A program made the position numbers and the translations under genes. The notes beneath the pieces were generated by a model, which was not told the origin of the DNA, did no database searches, and saw only the letters and a list, made by a program, of their open reading frames with translations. From Mycocentrospora acerina (lineage: Eukaryota > Ascomycota > Dothideomycetes > Pleosporales), in the NCBI GenBank assembly GCA_022701365.1, contig JAKUHH010000230.1:400840-464839 (forward strand): a stretch of 64,000 bases of DNA, read 5' to 3'. This document shows positions 12,055 to 23,503 of the stretch, piece after piece (positions within the stretch are counted from its first letter, which is position 1; each line of letters begins with the position of its first letter).

Positions 12055-13771
12055 CTACAACTTCGGCCTAGCCGCAACCCCAAGCGGCACATCCGCCTTT
12101 GCCCTCTCCTTGAGCACACGGCGCAAGATCTTGCCAGACGGGCTCTTGGGCACCTCTGCGACAAAAACAACGCCTCCCCGCAGCCTCTTGTGGTTCGCCA
12201 CCCTTTTGGCCACCCAGTCCACAATCGCCGCTGCTTCAGCGGCAGTCTGCTTCTCTTTTGCAACGACAATGTACGCGCGGGGGACCTCTGTATGCATTTC
12301 CTCGTCGTTTACGCCAATGACGGCGACATCGTCGACGGCTTCGTTTTCCATGAGCTTGCCTTCTAGCTCTGCGGGCGCAACCTGGAAGCCCTTGTACTTG
12401 ATGAGTTCCTTGACGCGGTCGGTGATGTAGAAGTTGTGCTGCGCGTCCTGGAAGCCAATGTCGCCTGTTTTGAAGAAGCCGTCGGCGGTGATGGAGTCGT
12501 TTGTTGCGGCTGTGTTTTTCCAGTAGCCCTTGAAGACGTTGGGGCCGCTGAGCCACAGCTCGCCTGCCTCGCCGGGCCCGAGTTCCGAGCCAGAGGCCGA
12601 CATGTATTTGGCGGTCATGTTGGGGAACATTTTCCCCACGGACCCGACGGATGTGTACCATTCGTCCCATGGCTGGGGAGGGGGGTTGTGTTAGTGTTTC
12701 TTGTTTTGTTTTTTTTTGGTTGTGAGGGGACTGGGAGGTACGTACCTGGGTGTGTGTCATTGGGCTGGTTTCGCTGAGACCATAGGCTTGGTTGATTTTG
12801 ATGTTTAGTCGTTTGTGTACTGCGTCAACAAGCTCCTTTGTGAGGGGTGCAGCACCGCTTGTGATCATTTTAACGGATGAGAGGTCGTACTTGTCTACCA
12901 TCTTGTCTCGAGCTAGCCGTACGATGATCGGCGGTGCTACGTATATAAATGTGATTTTAGATTCTTGTATCGTCTTCAGAAACGTCTCCATGTCAAAGGC
13001 CTGCATAACAACGACCTCAATACCTCGGTGCAGCATCTGATGTACTAGTCCAGTGAGACCGTAGATATGGAAAAAGGGAAGGACGCCTAGGAATTTGTCG
13101 TTGGCAGGAGAGTACCATCGTCCGACGGCACCATTTACCATAACTAGATCCGCTACAATATTCCTGTGACTGAGCATGACGCCTTTCGGTAAGCCGGTAG
13201 TACCTGAGGAGTAGGCGAGAAAAGCTAGATCTTCTGGTTTTGCCTTCTTTCTTCGGTATCTTGTGGTTCCTATTTTGCGAATGTTCGTCCAGTGCTTTAC
13301 GCGATGAGTTTCATCCTTTTCCACGCCCAAGAGAAGAACTCGATTGTTGGCAATGCCAACCTTCTTCGCAGCTGCGAGTGCTGTTTCTAAGAAACTCTTT
13401 GTCGTCACAAGAGCCTGGGCGCCAGAGTTCTCGAGCTGAAAGGCCAACTCGTCGCTCGAATATCCAGGATTGGCTAAGGTGACGATGCCACCCGCGAAAA
13501 ATGTCCCGTATATGACTGGCGCAACATCAATGTCATTGGGTACATAAAGCGCCAGTATTTCATCCTTTTGCCAGTCCCAAAGGTCGCGAAGCCCCTCGCC
13601 GAATGAGGTCGCGTGTGCCTTTACATCAGCAAATGTGTACTTTCGATCAGAACCAACAGCGCGGTAGATGACTTTGTCGTCTGGAAAATCTCGGTCCTTT
13701 CGATCAAATATGAGACCCCAGAGATCTACGTCCGGAACATTGACGTCCGGAAATGGTGATGTGGATGGCAT
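12055..13771 (-). CDS. 4-coumarate:CoA ligase-like AMP-binding enzyme
   Basis: Two exons, 12746-13771 and 12055-12672, joined across a 73-nt intron, give 547 aa. All core motifs of the acyl-adenylate family are present: YSSGTTGLPKGVMLSH (P-loop, about 190), the AYGLSETSP motif just before the splice, GFFKTGDIG, the hinge ITDRVKELIKYKGFQV, and KSPSGKILRR with the catalytic Lys. Family enzymes activate a carboxylic acid with ATP and pass it to CoA. The HIYGLTG and GAAPL segments are typical of the 4CL/firefly-luciferase-like clade; fungal members are often peroxisomal and use fatty or phenylpropanoid acids. The C-terminus is PKL, a weak variant of the peroxisomal signal SKL, so peroxisomal import is possible but not certain. 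The true substrate is unknown. Confidence 0.92.
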
Positions 13772-14536
13772 GTTGGAGAACTAGCTATGAACAGTGCGAA
13801 GAAAGGGCGTTACGTGCGAGGAATTGAAGACCAGATCCAGTGAGATGACAACCAGCTAATGCAATTCAAGATTGCTGAATTGGGAAGAACACAAATCTTG
13901 ACGCAAAGAAGTTTGCAGGCTTCTGATGAAATGCAACCCAGGGGCGATGGTCGACCAGGTCCCGGGCGGGGTACCTCGGGTTCAGCCTCATGACGTTATT
14001 CGCGCTATGTCCGTTTGACCGATGAGGTCCGTCTTCATATTTCCACGACGTTGGAAGTGGTTATCATGATAATGGCCAAGATGTGAAGTAAACCTTTGGC
14101 TGAGCATATTGAACAAAGCTCCAGCAACACCAGTCATGCCGGTATTGTGGATCTCGGGGTTGCCGCTAAGCTACTTTTGACTAGGTCGTTTTGTACAGGA
14201 GGGAACGTCCAATGCGCAATTTCTCACCATCATGTCCTTGCTTGATCTTTAAGACGCATACATCGTGGGAAGAGGAATGATCGACATTCTGAGGGTGTAG
14301 ACTTGAATTATTATTTGGCTGCCCGTAAGAGACAGGTTGCTAAGCATCTGTAATCATCGCTGAATCTGGATTATTGGTTATATACTCATCGAACCTGCTT
14401 GCACTTCAATTTTACATTTTTTTGTGACAGATGAACAACTACATTCAAATTAAGGTGGTAATTATGTGACTGTGAGCTCAGTTTGTATTTTGGAAAACAT
14501 TCTCGGTCTTATTACAATTCTAAACTCAACGCTACC
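13772..14536. other. Intergenic, promoter of the CoA ligase
   Basis: About 765 bp upstream of the CoA ligase gene. AT content rises to the right. No gene or RNA recognised. Confidence 0.45.
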
Positions 14537-14853
14537 ATGGCGACCGACACCACCACCCTATCTCACAATGAGGTGACTATTTCCAGACCCTCAAAAATAG
14601 CAATTACGGAAATTATCATGTCGGTTCATAAAGTTTTCTCCTATCTCCCTCAGCCTTTCGCCTCTGAGGTTCCAGTGCGAGCACTCTTCTTCTACATCAC
14701 CAATCCCAACCATGAGATCACAGTCGCTAATGTTAGTGCCTGCAAAGTTGGCGAACTTAATATGATCTTGAGTTTTCGTCATCCTAGGTCCCTGTGTCAG
14801 TCCCAAAGCTACAGAATCCTAATATAGCGATGAGGAGGCACAAAGGTAGGTAA
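14537..14853 (+). CDS. Weak candidate small two-exon gene
   Basis: An ATG in a strong fungal context (CTACCATGGCG) opens 65 codons. A 56-nt GTTAGT...CCTAG intron at 14732-14787 would join them to 21 more codons ending at TAA 14853, for 86 aa. Further intron-like borders lie downstream at about 14921-14974. No family is recognised, no signal peptide is present and the donor is not ideal. It may equally be chance. Listed because the start context, splice borders and frame agree. Confidence 0.25.
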
Positions 14854-15182
14854 CCTCGATGACCTCTGATACAAATTACTCTCAAATACTTTGCCCCCGG
14901 AGCACTGTGTTCGTGGATACCGTAAGTATGTATATATCTTCTATCACAATCTGTCCAACTACACTGAATCATAGAGTCTTCAGGGACAAGTTAGATGTAT
15001 CAATTGATCTAAATTGTTTAAGTGGACAAGAACTTCGGCAGCTGAGGAGAAAAATAGGAAGAAAAATGAGATAGGTGTAAATAGTCGTAATTTGCAAGCG
15101 ATTCTTCCTAAACAGCATTTACTGTTCCAATTACTGATCCTTCTTGAATTTCATTACTCTTTTTTTATCATTAACTAAAAAT

Positions 15183-15991
15183 TTAAGCTGGCTTTCCTTC
15201 CGCAATCAGCGCACTCAACGTCTCGTTCTTCACCGTCACAGCCTCAAACTCGTCTGCGTACTTGTTTACCAACAGATCGCTCACTATCCTCGCAAAAACA
15301 ACACCGCCCCACTCATTTACATGAGTGCGATCACCTTGGGCAAGGTTATACACATCTGCCGCCTGCTGACCGATAGCGTTAACATAGTCTGTACTTGCTT
15401 TGTTGAGGTCGATCCAGTGCAAGCTGTTGGCTTCTGCAACTTCAATGGTCGCTGCTCGCTCCACAGCGAGATTCTCAATGACTCTCTTGGTTGTCGAATT
15501 GAATGTACGGCGAGTCAGCGAGGTAAGTAGAATGGGCGTCGCCCCCGCGGAAATGGCTTCGGATGCGAAATTTGCAAGATTGGTTTTGTATTCGTCAAGC
15601 GTTACCCCATTGGCGGGCTTCTGGTCGTTATGGCCAAACTGTCGTCATTTAGTTCTTGTCTCCCATCGAGTTACGACATTGGAAAGATCTCATGTACCTG
15701 TATAGTCACATACACCCGGCTATTGTTTCTGTGTGCTGTAACATCATTTATCACTTTGCCCCAGAATCCCTCGTTTCTGAACGATTTAGTTGTAGCGCCG
15801 CTGTCGCCGAAGTTTTGACCTGAAGAAGGTTCCGCAACAGTCGTTGAGAGAAATCCGTCGCCCCAGCCACCCGCTGTGGCAGTAGTAGAGTCGCCAGCGA
15901 GGACCCAATACACTGGCTTTTCTGTTCGCAGAAAATGTGTTGCGGGCGCCGCAAGAGCAACCGGGAGAAGAGACAGAAGTGTCGCGCGCAT
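15183..15991 (-). CDS. Secreted rhamnogalacturonan acetylesterase (CE12)
   Basis: Two exons, 15698-15991 and 15183-15638, with a 59-nt intron, give 249 aa, almost exactly the length of the Aspergillus aculeatus enzyme. A signal peptide (MRATLLSLLPVALAAPA) is followed by the SGNH/GDSL blocks: block I LAGDSTTA with catalytic Ser35, block III GHND (101-103), and block V GDRTHVN with Asp201 and His204. The intron sits just before GHND. The enzyme removes acetyl groups from the rhamnogalacturonan I backbone of pectin outside the cell, so that lyases and hydrolases can cut it. The gene is divergent from a Zn2Cys6 regulator 1.2 kb away. One N-glycosylation sequon (NNS) and another near the C-terminus (NET) are seen. 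Confidence 0.94.
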
Positions 15992-17191
15992 GACGAAAGA
16001 TCTATAGTGGGTTGCACAAGTGGGAAAGCTCCTTTCGAAAATATTGAAATTAGCTGCTCTGATTTATCTTGGTTCTCAGATTAGTACAAGGGGCTTTTAT
16101 AGTAATTCGGTGTGTGCTGTCATCATTCGCACAGATGTCGTCAATACCAAGGGAATTGTGCTGCGGAAGTCATCTTACAACTTAGGGCAAGTCCTCCGTA
16201 ATGTCGAGGCTGTAACACATATTGCAAGCGTGTCGCAATGTACCACGAATCAGAGTAGAGAATTAGTGGTTTGCCTTCCAAAGTTAACCTAGTTTAATCT
16301 CGGAGCGGCCCAAATGTGTGGAGTAAACCACGCGGGGTGCGAATGGATCGCCAACGCTCTCGCGACATCTTAAACCGAGAGACATGCCTGCATATAGGTC
16401 CGGTGGTCCGAATGGAAGGGATACTACAAGAAGCCTCCAAAGTTTTCGTTTGGGAAAAGACTCTGCAGATCGAGTGACACATATTAATACTCTCTAAACA
16501 GTCGTCGCTGATGGGATGGGTTTGTGTACTTAAATTTCGGTGACACATGCAACTCACGAGTAAGCGCGACAAGTAGTACATATCGTCTTAACAGATGCAG
16601 TTTGAGGCATAGAGCCATATTTTTTTTCTTGTACACGTCGCCAGGGATCGGAAAAGGGACGTAGCATCATGAGTGAGGCTGGTAAGAACGTACTTTGATT
16701 GCTGTTGAACAATCTTCAATTGTTGATTTCCACCGTCTCCACATGGTTTGTACGTTATTTTCTGGTACACTCTCTCGGAGGCACACTTTTTTCTCATCCG
16801 TCGTACGCTATCAAATCTCAGTTGCTTCCAGCACTGCTCTAAAGGAGTGTTTTTATCGGTAGCAAGGCTGGCTCTTCGCGCAAAATGACAACGAGAAACA
16901 ACTAACTACTAGCATCCTACAGCTCATCAAATATCTTGATTCGTATGAAGGCATCAAAAGGTGCTACCAACGAATCTATGTAGACGGAGCGCTCAGAAGT
17001 ATCGCTGTCTTGGACTGCGAAAATGGTGAATTGCTTATATGCAAAAATAGGAGAATCATTCCAAGTTAGCGTCGCTTCGTCATCATCGTTACGGATACGG
17101 ACAATCTCCCATTCTCCGTTCCGCCGTGTGAGCTTGCCTTGTTTCACCACTCTTAGATTCACTCATCGCAAAATATTCCGTAAAAGCGCGA
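15992..17191. other. Divergent promoter region, acetylesterase / Zn2Cys6 gene
   Basis: About 1.2 kb between two divergent start codons. An 81-codon minus ORF lies at 16917-17162 but has no family signature or start support. I see no other gene. Confidence 0.5.
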
Positions 17192-19561
17192 ATGGAAAAT
17201 ACCGACCAATCGACTGTAGCGAGATCGCTCCTTCCGCGATCGTCACAGGCGTGTCAACAATGTCGCAATCTCAAAACACGGTGTTTGCCAAGCAATCGGA
17301 ATGGAACGTGTCAAAGGTAATTGTGTAGAGACTGCTCAGTTGAAATAGAAATTGGTTACTCCATTATTCAATAACAAAGAACTCATCGAACACCAGATGT
17401 GCTACTGCTGGGAGAGACTGTGCGTGGGCAGATGTACCGCGTCGAGAGAGGAAACTTAAAGCACCGTCGTGAGTTTCCCCGAGAATTCATGTACACTTAA
17501 CTAGCTTATGAGTTCCTAGTCGAATATCTGAAGTCGAGAAGAAAATTGATAGTATCGTCGCGAGCCTTGTCAAACTTCCCACTACAAGCTCTGCTGCTCC
17601 ACCAGTGGCAGGTCCAGCATCGATACCAACTCTGTGCGGTAATAACAGTGTAGGTGAGGAACTAGCAGGACCAGTTCCTGGCAGTTGGATGCAAGTTCCT
17701 ACTTCATTTGAAATAGTGCAGCCTGATTCCGACACACAGCAAGTCTTAGACGACACTGAAGCAGACCGCCAATTCGTTGAGGATATTCGTGGCGCACACA
17801 TCTTCAATGAGGCTAGAGATTCGAGCCAGGTACCAGAGAAAATGTTTCAACCGTCAAGAAACCGCGACATTCCTATTGATGACGTCCTTATAGGGCAGCT
17901 CCTTGTATCTGGAGAGGCGGATATTTTACTAGACGGATATCGAGAAATGGCAAATTCATTTCCATTTGTTCCCATACATCCAAGTATGTCATCTCAAGAC
18001 CTGTACACAGAGAAACCTATGCTATTTCTTGCAATCATGACGGCAGCTTCGTGGAAAGACCGTCAACGCCAGATGTCACTCGATAGTATCTATCGTAGAG
18101 AACTCGCGAATCGTACCATTATCAATCTGCGAAAAACGTTGGGACTCGTGCAAAGCCTACTGGTTTATCTCTCGTGGCAAGTCTTGTGAGATTCTTGAGA
18201 AATTCTTGAAGCTTATAATCCTAGGTACCATTTCGTCTTTAGTCACAAAACGCAGCAGATATTCTTTTTACACCATGTTGTCACTGGTCTAGCTTTCGAT
18301 ATCGGATTACATCAGGATTACCAACCTCCAAATTTCGGACAACGTCCGAGACGTCCACTGCCTAGCGCTGAGGATCAACGAGAACGACAGCGAACATTCC
18401 TCGGCTGCTATCACGTGGCTTCGACGTAAGATGCTCCCAGGGGATATGGAAACAAAATTCTGATCGGTTGCAGGATGGCTGCGGGATTCCAAAAGCCAAA
18501 CCTTCTAAAACATACACCTATTATGACACAATGGGCTCAAGATTTGAGACGCGAGCGAGAGTACAGTTCCGATGAGATAATTGCTCGTCTCATCAATTTG
18601 CGGCAACTCGACGACCAGATTCAGGAAAGTCTGTTTAGTCGGGGTACTATAAATCTGCCTCTGATGGAAACAAGTGCGTTCATGCAAGTACAGTTCTTTG
18701 AAAGCCAGCTCGATGTTTGGAAACGGGAAGTTTTCGACAACGAGTCGCGACGCAGTAGGTGAACTCTCTACGAACACGGGTTTTCTGTCTAACAAGACGC
18801 TAGTGCTGGAACTTTCTTCGTCTTATACAGATATGGTACTTCACAGTGTTGCATTACGAACACAACCTGACGCCAGGCAACAGACAATACAGGGATCTGT
18901 AAAACTAAAAGCTCTTCTTCTGACACTGGAGGCTGGGAAGCGGTTCTTGGATACTCTCATCTCCTTCCCAGCTCACAACTATCATCTCATCTCGTTCTCA
19001 GAGTGGACGCGGTTGCCTCTTGTCGTTATGAACGTGGCCCGCTTATGCATTCCTACTGACTCTCACCTTGCTGCTGGATGGGATGTGAAGGCCGCACAGG
19101 ATCGAGTGCGTCTCGACTTGTGCCTCGAATCGTTTTGTTATCGCATGCAAAGCTTGACCACATACGACAAAACGAATCAGCCGCATCCTGACTTCTGGCA
19201 CGCAATGCAATGGATAATGGACATGACGCGGACTTGGTATGTAAAGAAGATAACCCCCGAAAATCCTACCAGCAGATCATGTCTACCTGTCCCAGACAGT
19301 AGCATTGATATTGCAACATGCACACCCGAGCTTAGTTCAGGATCAAGACCAACACCGTCTTCTGATCAATACGCCATCAGGTATCCTTCGACTATCGATG
19401 TAGATTTCGCGAGTCTTATGGACCCAGATATTGAGGGCCAGAGTGGCCTGATGAGATCTATACAAAATGCGAATTTTGATATGGAACTCCTGTTTGATCT
19501 TGGTATCTGGGGGGATGAGGCGTACAATAGCCTAGGATTTGGGGATGAGATGCCGTTTTAG
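17192..19561 (+). CDS. Zn2Cys6 fungal transcription factor, six exons
   Basis: Six exons, 17192-17316, 17397-17468, 17520-18176, 18225-18425, 18474-18754 and 18804-19561, total 697 aa with all junctions in frame. The N-terminal binuclear zinc cluster is assembled only after splicing: C21-x2-C24-x6-C31-x8-C40-x2-C43-x6-C50, split by the first intron between Cys40-Gln41 and Cys43. A basic linker (RRERKLK) and a short coiled coil (RISEVEKKIDSIVASLV) follow, as is usual for dimerisation. Exons 3-6 carry the fungal-specific middle homology region (SLLVYLSWYHFVFSHKTQQIFFL, CYHVASTMAAGFQKPNL). The third intron has a GCAAGT donor, a GC-AG intron. Nuclear regulator; targets are unknown. Its position next to a pectin-acting esterase suggests, but does not prove, a role in pectin use. 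Confidence 0.9.
18177..18224 (+). other. GC-AG intron in the Zn2Cys6 gene
   Basis: Splicing GCAAGT...CCTAG (48 nt) restores the conserved LSWYHFVFSH segment exactly. No GT donor at this point does so. The GCAAGT donor is the known strong consensus for the GC-AG class. Confidence 0.8.
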
Positions 19562-19984
19562 TATCGCCAATACTTTGATGTCAAAGTGAACAGACGTATT
19601 TTTGCGTGGAGTGGGGTTCTGGGCTAAGGCAAGCAAAGTTACCATCGCTGTCTAGAGGGTACAAATGGTGATCTACTACTTGCAATACCCATCTTATCAA
19701 TAGTACGATGGTCTCATGAGGATTGGGGAGTCCGGGATCAAATCGGAGTAATCAAATAGGTCCATTAAGCCTATCCATGGAATACAGTTGCCTTGTGATA
19801 TGTGAGACTGGGGACGTGGCTCAAGTGATCTAGCAGATGACGCGGAATAGCGCGACACGTTAAAGTGGACACCCGCTAGATTGATTTCGGTTAGCACTGT
19901 CACGTCACGCTCCATACTTGGCGGTCTGCACGTGCATGCTTATCGACAGTAGACCATAACACTCCTCCTGTCGTCGCTTTCGAC
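19562..19984. other. Intergenic, promoter of the Atg15-like lipase
   Basis: About 420 bp between two plus-strand genes. No gene seen apart from weak antisense ORFs. Confidence 0.45.
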
Positions 19985-20062
19985 ATGCCTCAACAACATG
20001 CCGTGGCGTGTATCGACAAACCAACTACGAGTATTCATCGCTCGACTCTTGCTGGGGTTTAG
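19985..20062 (+). promoter_or_regulatory. Upstream ORF overlapping the lipase start
   Basis: An ATG 13 nt before the lipase start is out of frame with it and runs 25 codons to a TAG at 20060-20062, inside the lipase coding region. If the transcript includes it, ribosomes must leak past it to make the lipase. Seen in sequence; the effect is inferred. Confidence 0.45.
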
Positions 20063-21769
20063 TACAGCCGCACTCACTTTATACATATTTTACCCTTCCA
20101 CCGACTTCGATGCCTTTCGCGATTCTCACGGCGGAGCGACGGAACAGATTCACGTTAATAACCTGGAAGGTTTGACTCTGCGACATGTCCTTCATCATGG
20201 TGCTGGACAGTCTGGGCCACGCGCAAGGAGACTGGACGTAACACCGGAACGCATTACACAGTCAGATGCTGCGTCTCAACTTGGACCTTTTCCTTTCAAA
20301 ACATCTTCAATCGTTATCGAACGACCTGCTCTCAAAAGCCGTCATGCCAGAAATGATATGTCTCCTATATGGATCGCCGATGACGTTCAGGGCCCGGATG
20401 TAGAAGACAAGGACACAATCATCAGTCTGGCCAGCATGTCCGAAAACGCATACAAACCTGGAAATGATGACCCGGGATGGATGGATGTTGATGGGAAATA
20501 TAACTCTTCGGTGCCGTTTGGTTGGGAGGACAGTGGTATCAGGGGTCACGTGTTCACCGACAAGACGAACTCCACTATCATACTTGCAGTAAAAGGAACC
20601 ACAGTGGCAATGTTCGCTGGAAATGGCACTTCCGGACATGACAAAGAAAATGACAACCTCTTTGGATCATGCTGCTGCGCACAAGGCGGTTCTTATCTCT
20701 GGCGACAGGTCTGCGACTGCCAGACAGGTACTTACACTTGCGACGACAAATGTGTCAGAGAGGAGTTGAAAAAGCCTAACAGATATTACGCCGCAACTCT
20801 GGAGCTCTACGAAGAGGTTCTCCAACTCTATCCAAATTCCAACGTCGTCACAACTGGCCACAGCCTGGGAGGAGTTCTCGCATCGCTGATGGGCCTACAG
20901 CATGGAATTCCAGCTGTTACGTTTGAAGCGTATCCCCAGGCTCTGGCAGCAAAAAGGCTTGGGTTGCCTACTGCAGGCGACGTCGCCCCTCTTAGGAGAA
21001 ACACTGGTGGCTTTCATTTTGGCCACACCGCTGATCCAATTTACATGGGAACATGCAATACCGCCTCAAGCTTCTGCTCAATAGCTGGATATGGGTTTGA
21101 GACAATCTGCCATACTGGAAAGAGATGCGCGTACGACGTTGTCAAAGATTGGGGATGGAGGCAAAGTACGTCAACCCATACACTAAGGTATGCTATCGAA
21201 AATGTGTATCAGAAGTACGAACAGGCAGCTACATGTGTAGACGAGGACGTAGACTGCGTCGATTGCTTTTTGTGGAAATATGAGGAAGGGACGCACACGA
21301 AGCCGATAACCACCACAACCGTCGCCACTAGCACAGCTTCATCGTCAACACGCACAGAGACTTGCAAGACACCTGGGTGGTGGGGCTGCAAAGATGTGAC
21401 GACTACGGACCTTGCATCCACTACATCAACTTACATGCCCACCACCAGTACGAGCATGAGCATTACCACTAGCATCAGTACTAGTAGCACTGGTACAAGC
21501 AGCACCAGTACCAGCACTTGTCAAACAGTACGTAGCATTCTTGCATACTCTAGACACTCGACTAATATCTCCAGCCTGGTTGGTTTGGTTGCAAAGACAA
21601 AACAACCACCGCGATCACAACATCTTCCACAATTCTGCCGACGTCTACCTGCAAAAGTAAAAATTGGGTAGGGCGATGTAAAGATGAAGTACCTGCGACG
21701 ACAACACCAGCAGCAGAGGGATTTGCTCACTGGCGCGTGACGCCAACCGTGACACCCACATATGCGTGA
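19998..21769 (+). CDS. ATG15: Atg15-type autophagic body lipase
   Basis: Two exons, 19998-21527 and 21575-21769, with a 47-nt intron, give 574 aa. One N-terminal membrane segment (VFIARLLLGFSTAALTLYIFY, about 12-32) gives a type II topology. The class-3 lipase core holds TTGHSLGGVLAS with nucleophile Ser289 and conserved Asp and His downstream (HTADPIYMGTC; STHTLRYA). Cys-rich segments GSCCCAQG and VCDCQTGTYTCDDKC are typical of Atg15. The tail is Thr/Ser-rich with two copies of a C-x-TPGWWGCKD-like motif; the second is completed only after the 3' intron is removed. Atg15 reaches the vacuole through the multivesicular body route and breaks down autophagic body membranes. An out-of-frame ATG lies 13 nt upstream. 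Confidence 0.92.
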
Positions 21770-21903
21770 ACAACGAAAGTGGATATATTGTCTGCTTCCT
21801 TGTACATTATCTTTGGTTATGTATTCTCGTGTCGCTTTAAATGAAAGCACGTTGCATCCCAAGTTAATGACCTTCATTCTCAATTCACGCCATTTCTCCT
21901 CTC

Positions 21904-22530
21904 TTACATGCGGTACTCATCCAATCGGTTTTTGAGTCCTTTCGTCCACACAAGCACACTCAACTTCCTCTCTTCTGAAGCCACTCCACTTAGTTCCCTC
22001 ACACCTTGCTCTTTGAATCCTAGTCTGCGAAGCACCTTTTTCGACCCTTCGTTATCTGGATCGCAGAAGCCTGCAAATTCTGTTCGTCTTTTTACGTTCT
22101 CAAAGTACGTCAACAAACCATGCGCTGCTTCTGTCGCATAGCCTTTGCCGTAGTGTTCAGCAAGAAGAGAAAAGCCAATATCAGGAACTGTCGGTGCACC
22201 AGGAAAGCGATCAAGCTGCATGGAAACAAGTCCGATAAGCCCACCGTGGTATAGAGTTCCTGGAGTGAGGTCGTCCGTTGCATGGAAAGACTTGAGTGAA
22301 ATAGCGTAACGTCCATAACCTGTCTTCACTATTCTATCTGCCCCGCGTTCAATTGCTGCGCGAGCAGTTTCCCTGTCTCGCATCTCTCCCCGCATTTGTT
22401 TGTTGCCTGCCAGCGTTTTCGGGCTAATGATAAGGTCGACGAAGAAGTCGCAGTGCGAGTCGTTAGTTGGGTCGAGATAGTGCAAGTTCAAGCGAGGAGT
22501 GTTAATGCAGAAGCTTGTTTCGAGTGTCAT
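21904..22530 (-). CDS. GNAT acetyltransferase, RimJ/RimL type
   Basis: Single-exon gene, 208 aa. The start TPRLNLHYL is the usual N-terminal strand of the acetyltransf_3 group, IGFSLLAEHYGKGYATEAAHGLLTYF is the acetyl-CoA binding loop and helix, and DPDNEGSKKVLRRLGFKEQG is the conserved C-terminal motif. Bacterial relatives acetylate ribosomal protein N-termini; fungal ones are mostly uncharacterised. Its 3' end lies 134 bp from the convergent lipase gene. Predicted cytosolic; substrate unknown. Confidence 0.88.
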   Translation of the reverse strand: MTLETSFCINTPRLNLHYLDPTNDSHCDFFVDLIISPKTLAGNKQMRGEMRDRETARAAIERGADRIVKTGYGRYAISLKSFHATDDLTPGTLYHGGLIGLVSMQLDRFPGAPTVPDIGFSLLAEHYGKGYATEAAHGLLTYFENVKRRTEFAGFCDPDNEGSKKVLRRLGFKEQGVRELSGVASEERKLSVLVWTKGLKNRLDEYRM

Positions 22531-23503
22531 TGTGAGCGTTTGAATGTAATGCAGGGCCAGCTCTTCAGGTATACTGGGACAAGTACAAGATTCGTCGCTT
22601 TAACTCTACTGAACTTGATGAGTCAGACGACTCAGAGGACGCGCGTAAGGCCTAACGTAATGTGAGGGTGATGATTAGTGCGTGTTGTAGTCGATGCTAA
22701 TCAATCCGACTGGATTCCTTATCATTTGGAAGCATGTCAGTGTAGGAAGATACTAGAAAGCATCAAGATATGACCAGGTTTACTCATTTTGCTAATTTAT
22801 GTCGCTTGAGATATAACGATCTATTAGCGCTAGCAGCCATGGAACAATTTGTCTTTCGCTCTTAAGAACAATTTTCTTCTAGGACATAGTACATATTAAG
22901 GTGTTAACATTCTTCTAATCAAGGTGTATCACACAATGTGAAACGTCAAAAGACTGATTGATTTATAGTAGTCATAGAAACTGCACGTGATATAGAGTTG
23001 TGTATAAGGCAAGATTTAATCTATTTCATAAAAGGGAGTCAATTTTCGTAGCTCCCTTCATCTGCTTGACAGATACAAGGATTAGGAATATATTGACATG
23101 GTACTAGTATCACCATCATCTTGGATCTTTTATCGCCACGAGTCAGCAGCCAGCATGAGAATTCATCATACAGAGATATGTCAACTGAATCCTCCATGTA
23201 GACCACGCCAACCTAGATGTTCCTCAGTTTCAAAGATAACGCAAGGACAATGAGACTACTTATGACCGGCTTTTGTAGCCACAGTTCACTTCTGCCTGAA
23301 ATCTACGCATCCCAAATTTTATACGCAGATCTTACAGTATTCATCTTGGATAAACGACAAGCGTAATGCTCTTGATACAGTGTTGTAGAAAGCGTAATAA
23401 AATAACCCAGGAAACATTTGAATTTGACCTCTCCAGACTTCCCAGTCAAGGGAGACTTATGATTTATGTACAGGTTTGAATATAAGAATTGTACGTTCTC
23501 CAC
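22531..23503. other. AT-rich intergenic stretch, no gene seen
   Basis: About 970 bp between two minus-strand genes, very AT-rich, with no ORF of note and no clear repeat. It should hold the GNAT promoter and the permease 3' end. Confidence 0.5.

Noticed and set aside
16917..17162. 81-codon minus ORF upstream of the Zn2Cys6 gene
   Set aside because: Composition looks protein-like, but no upstream exon, start context or family match could be found; it lies in a divergent promoter.
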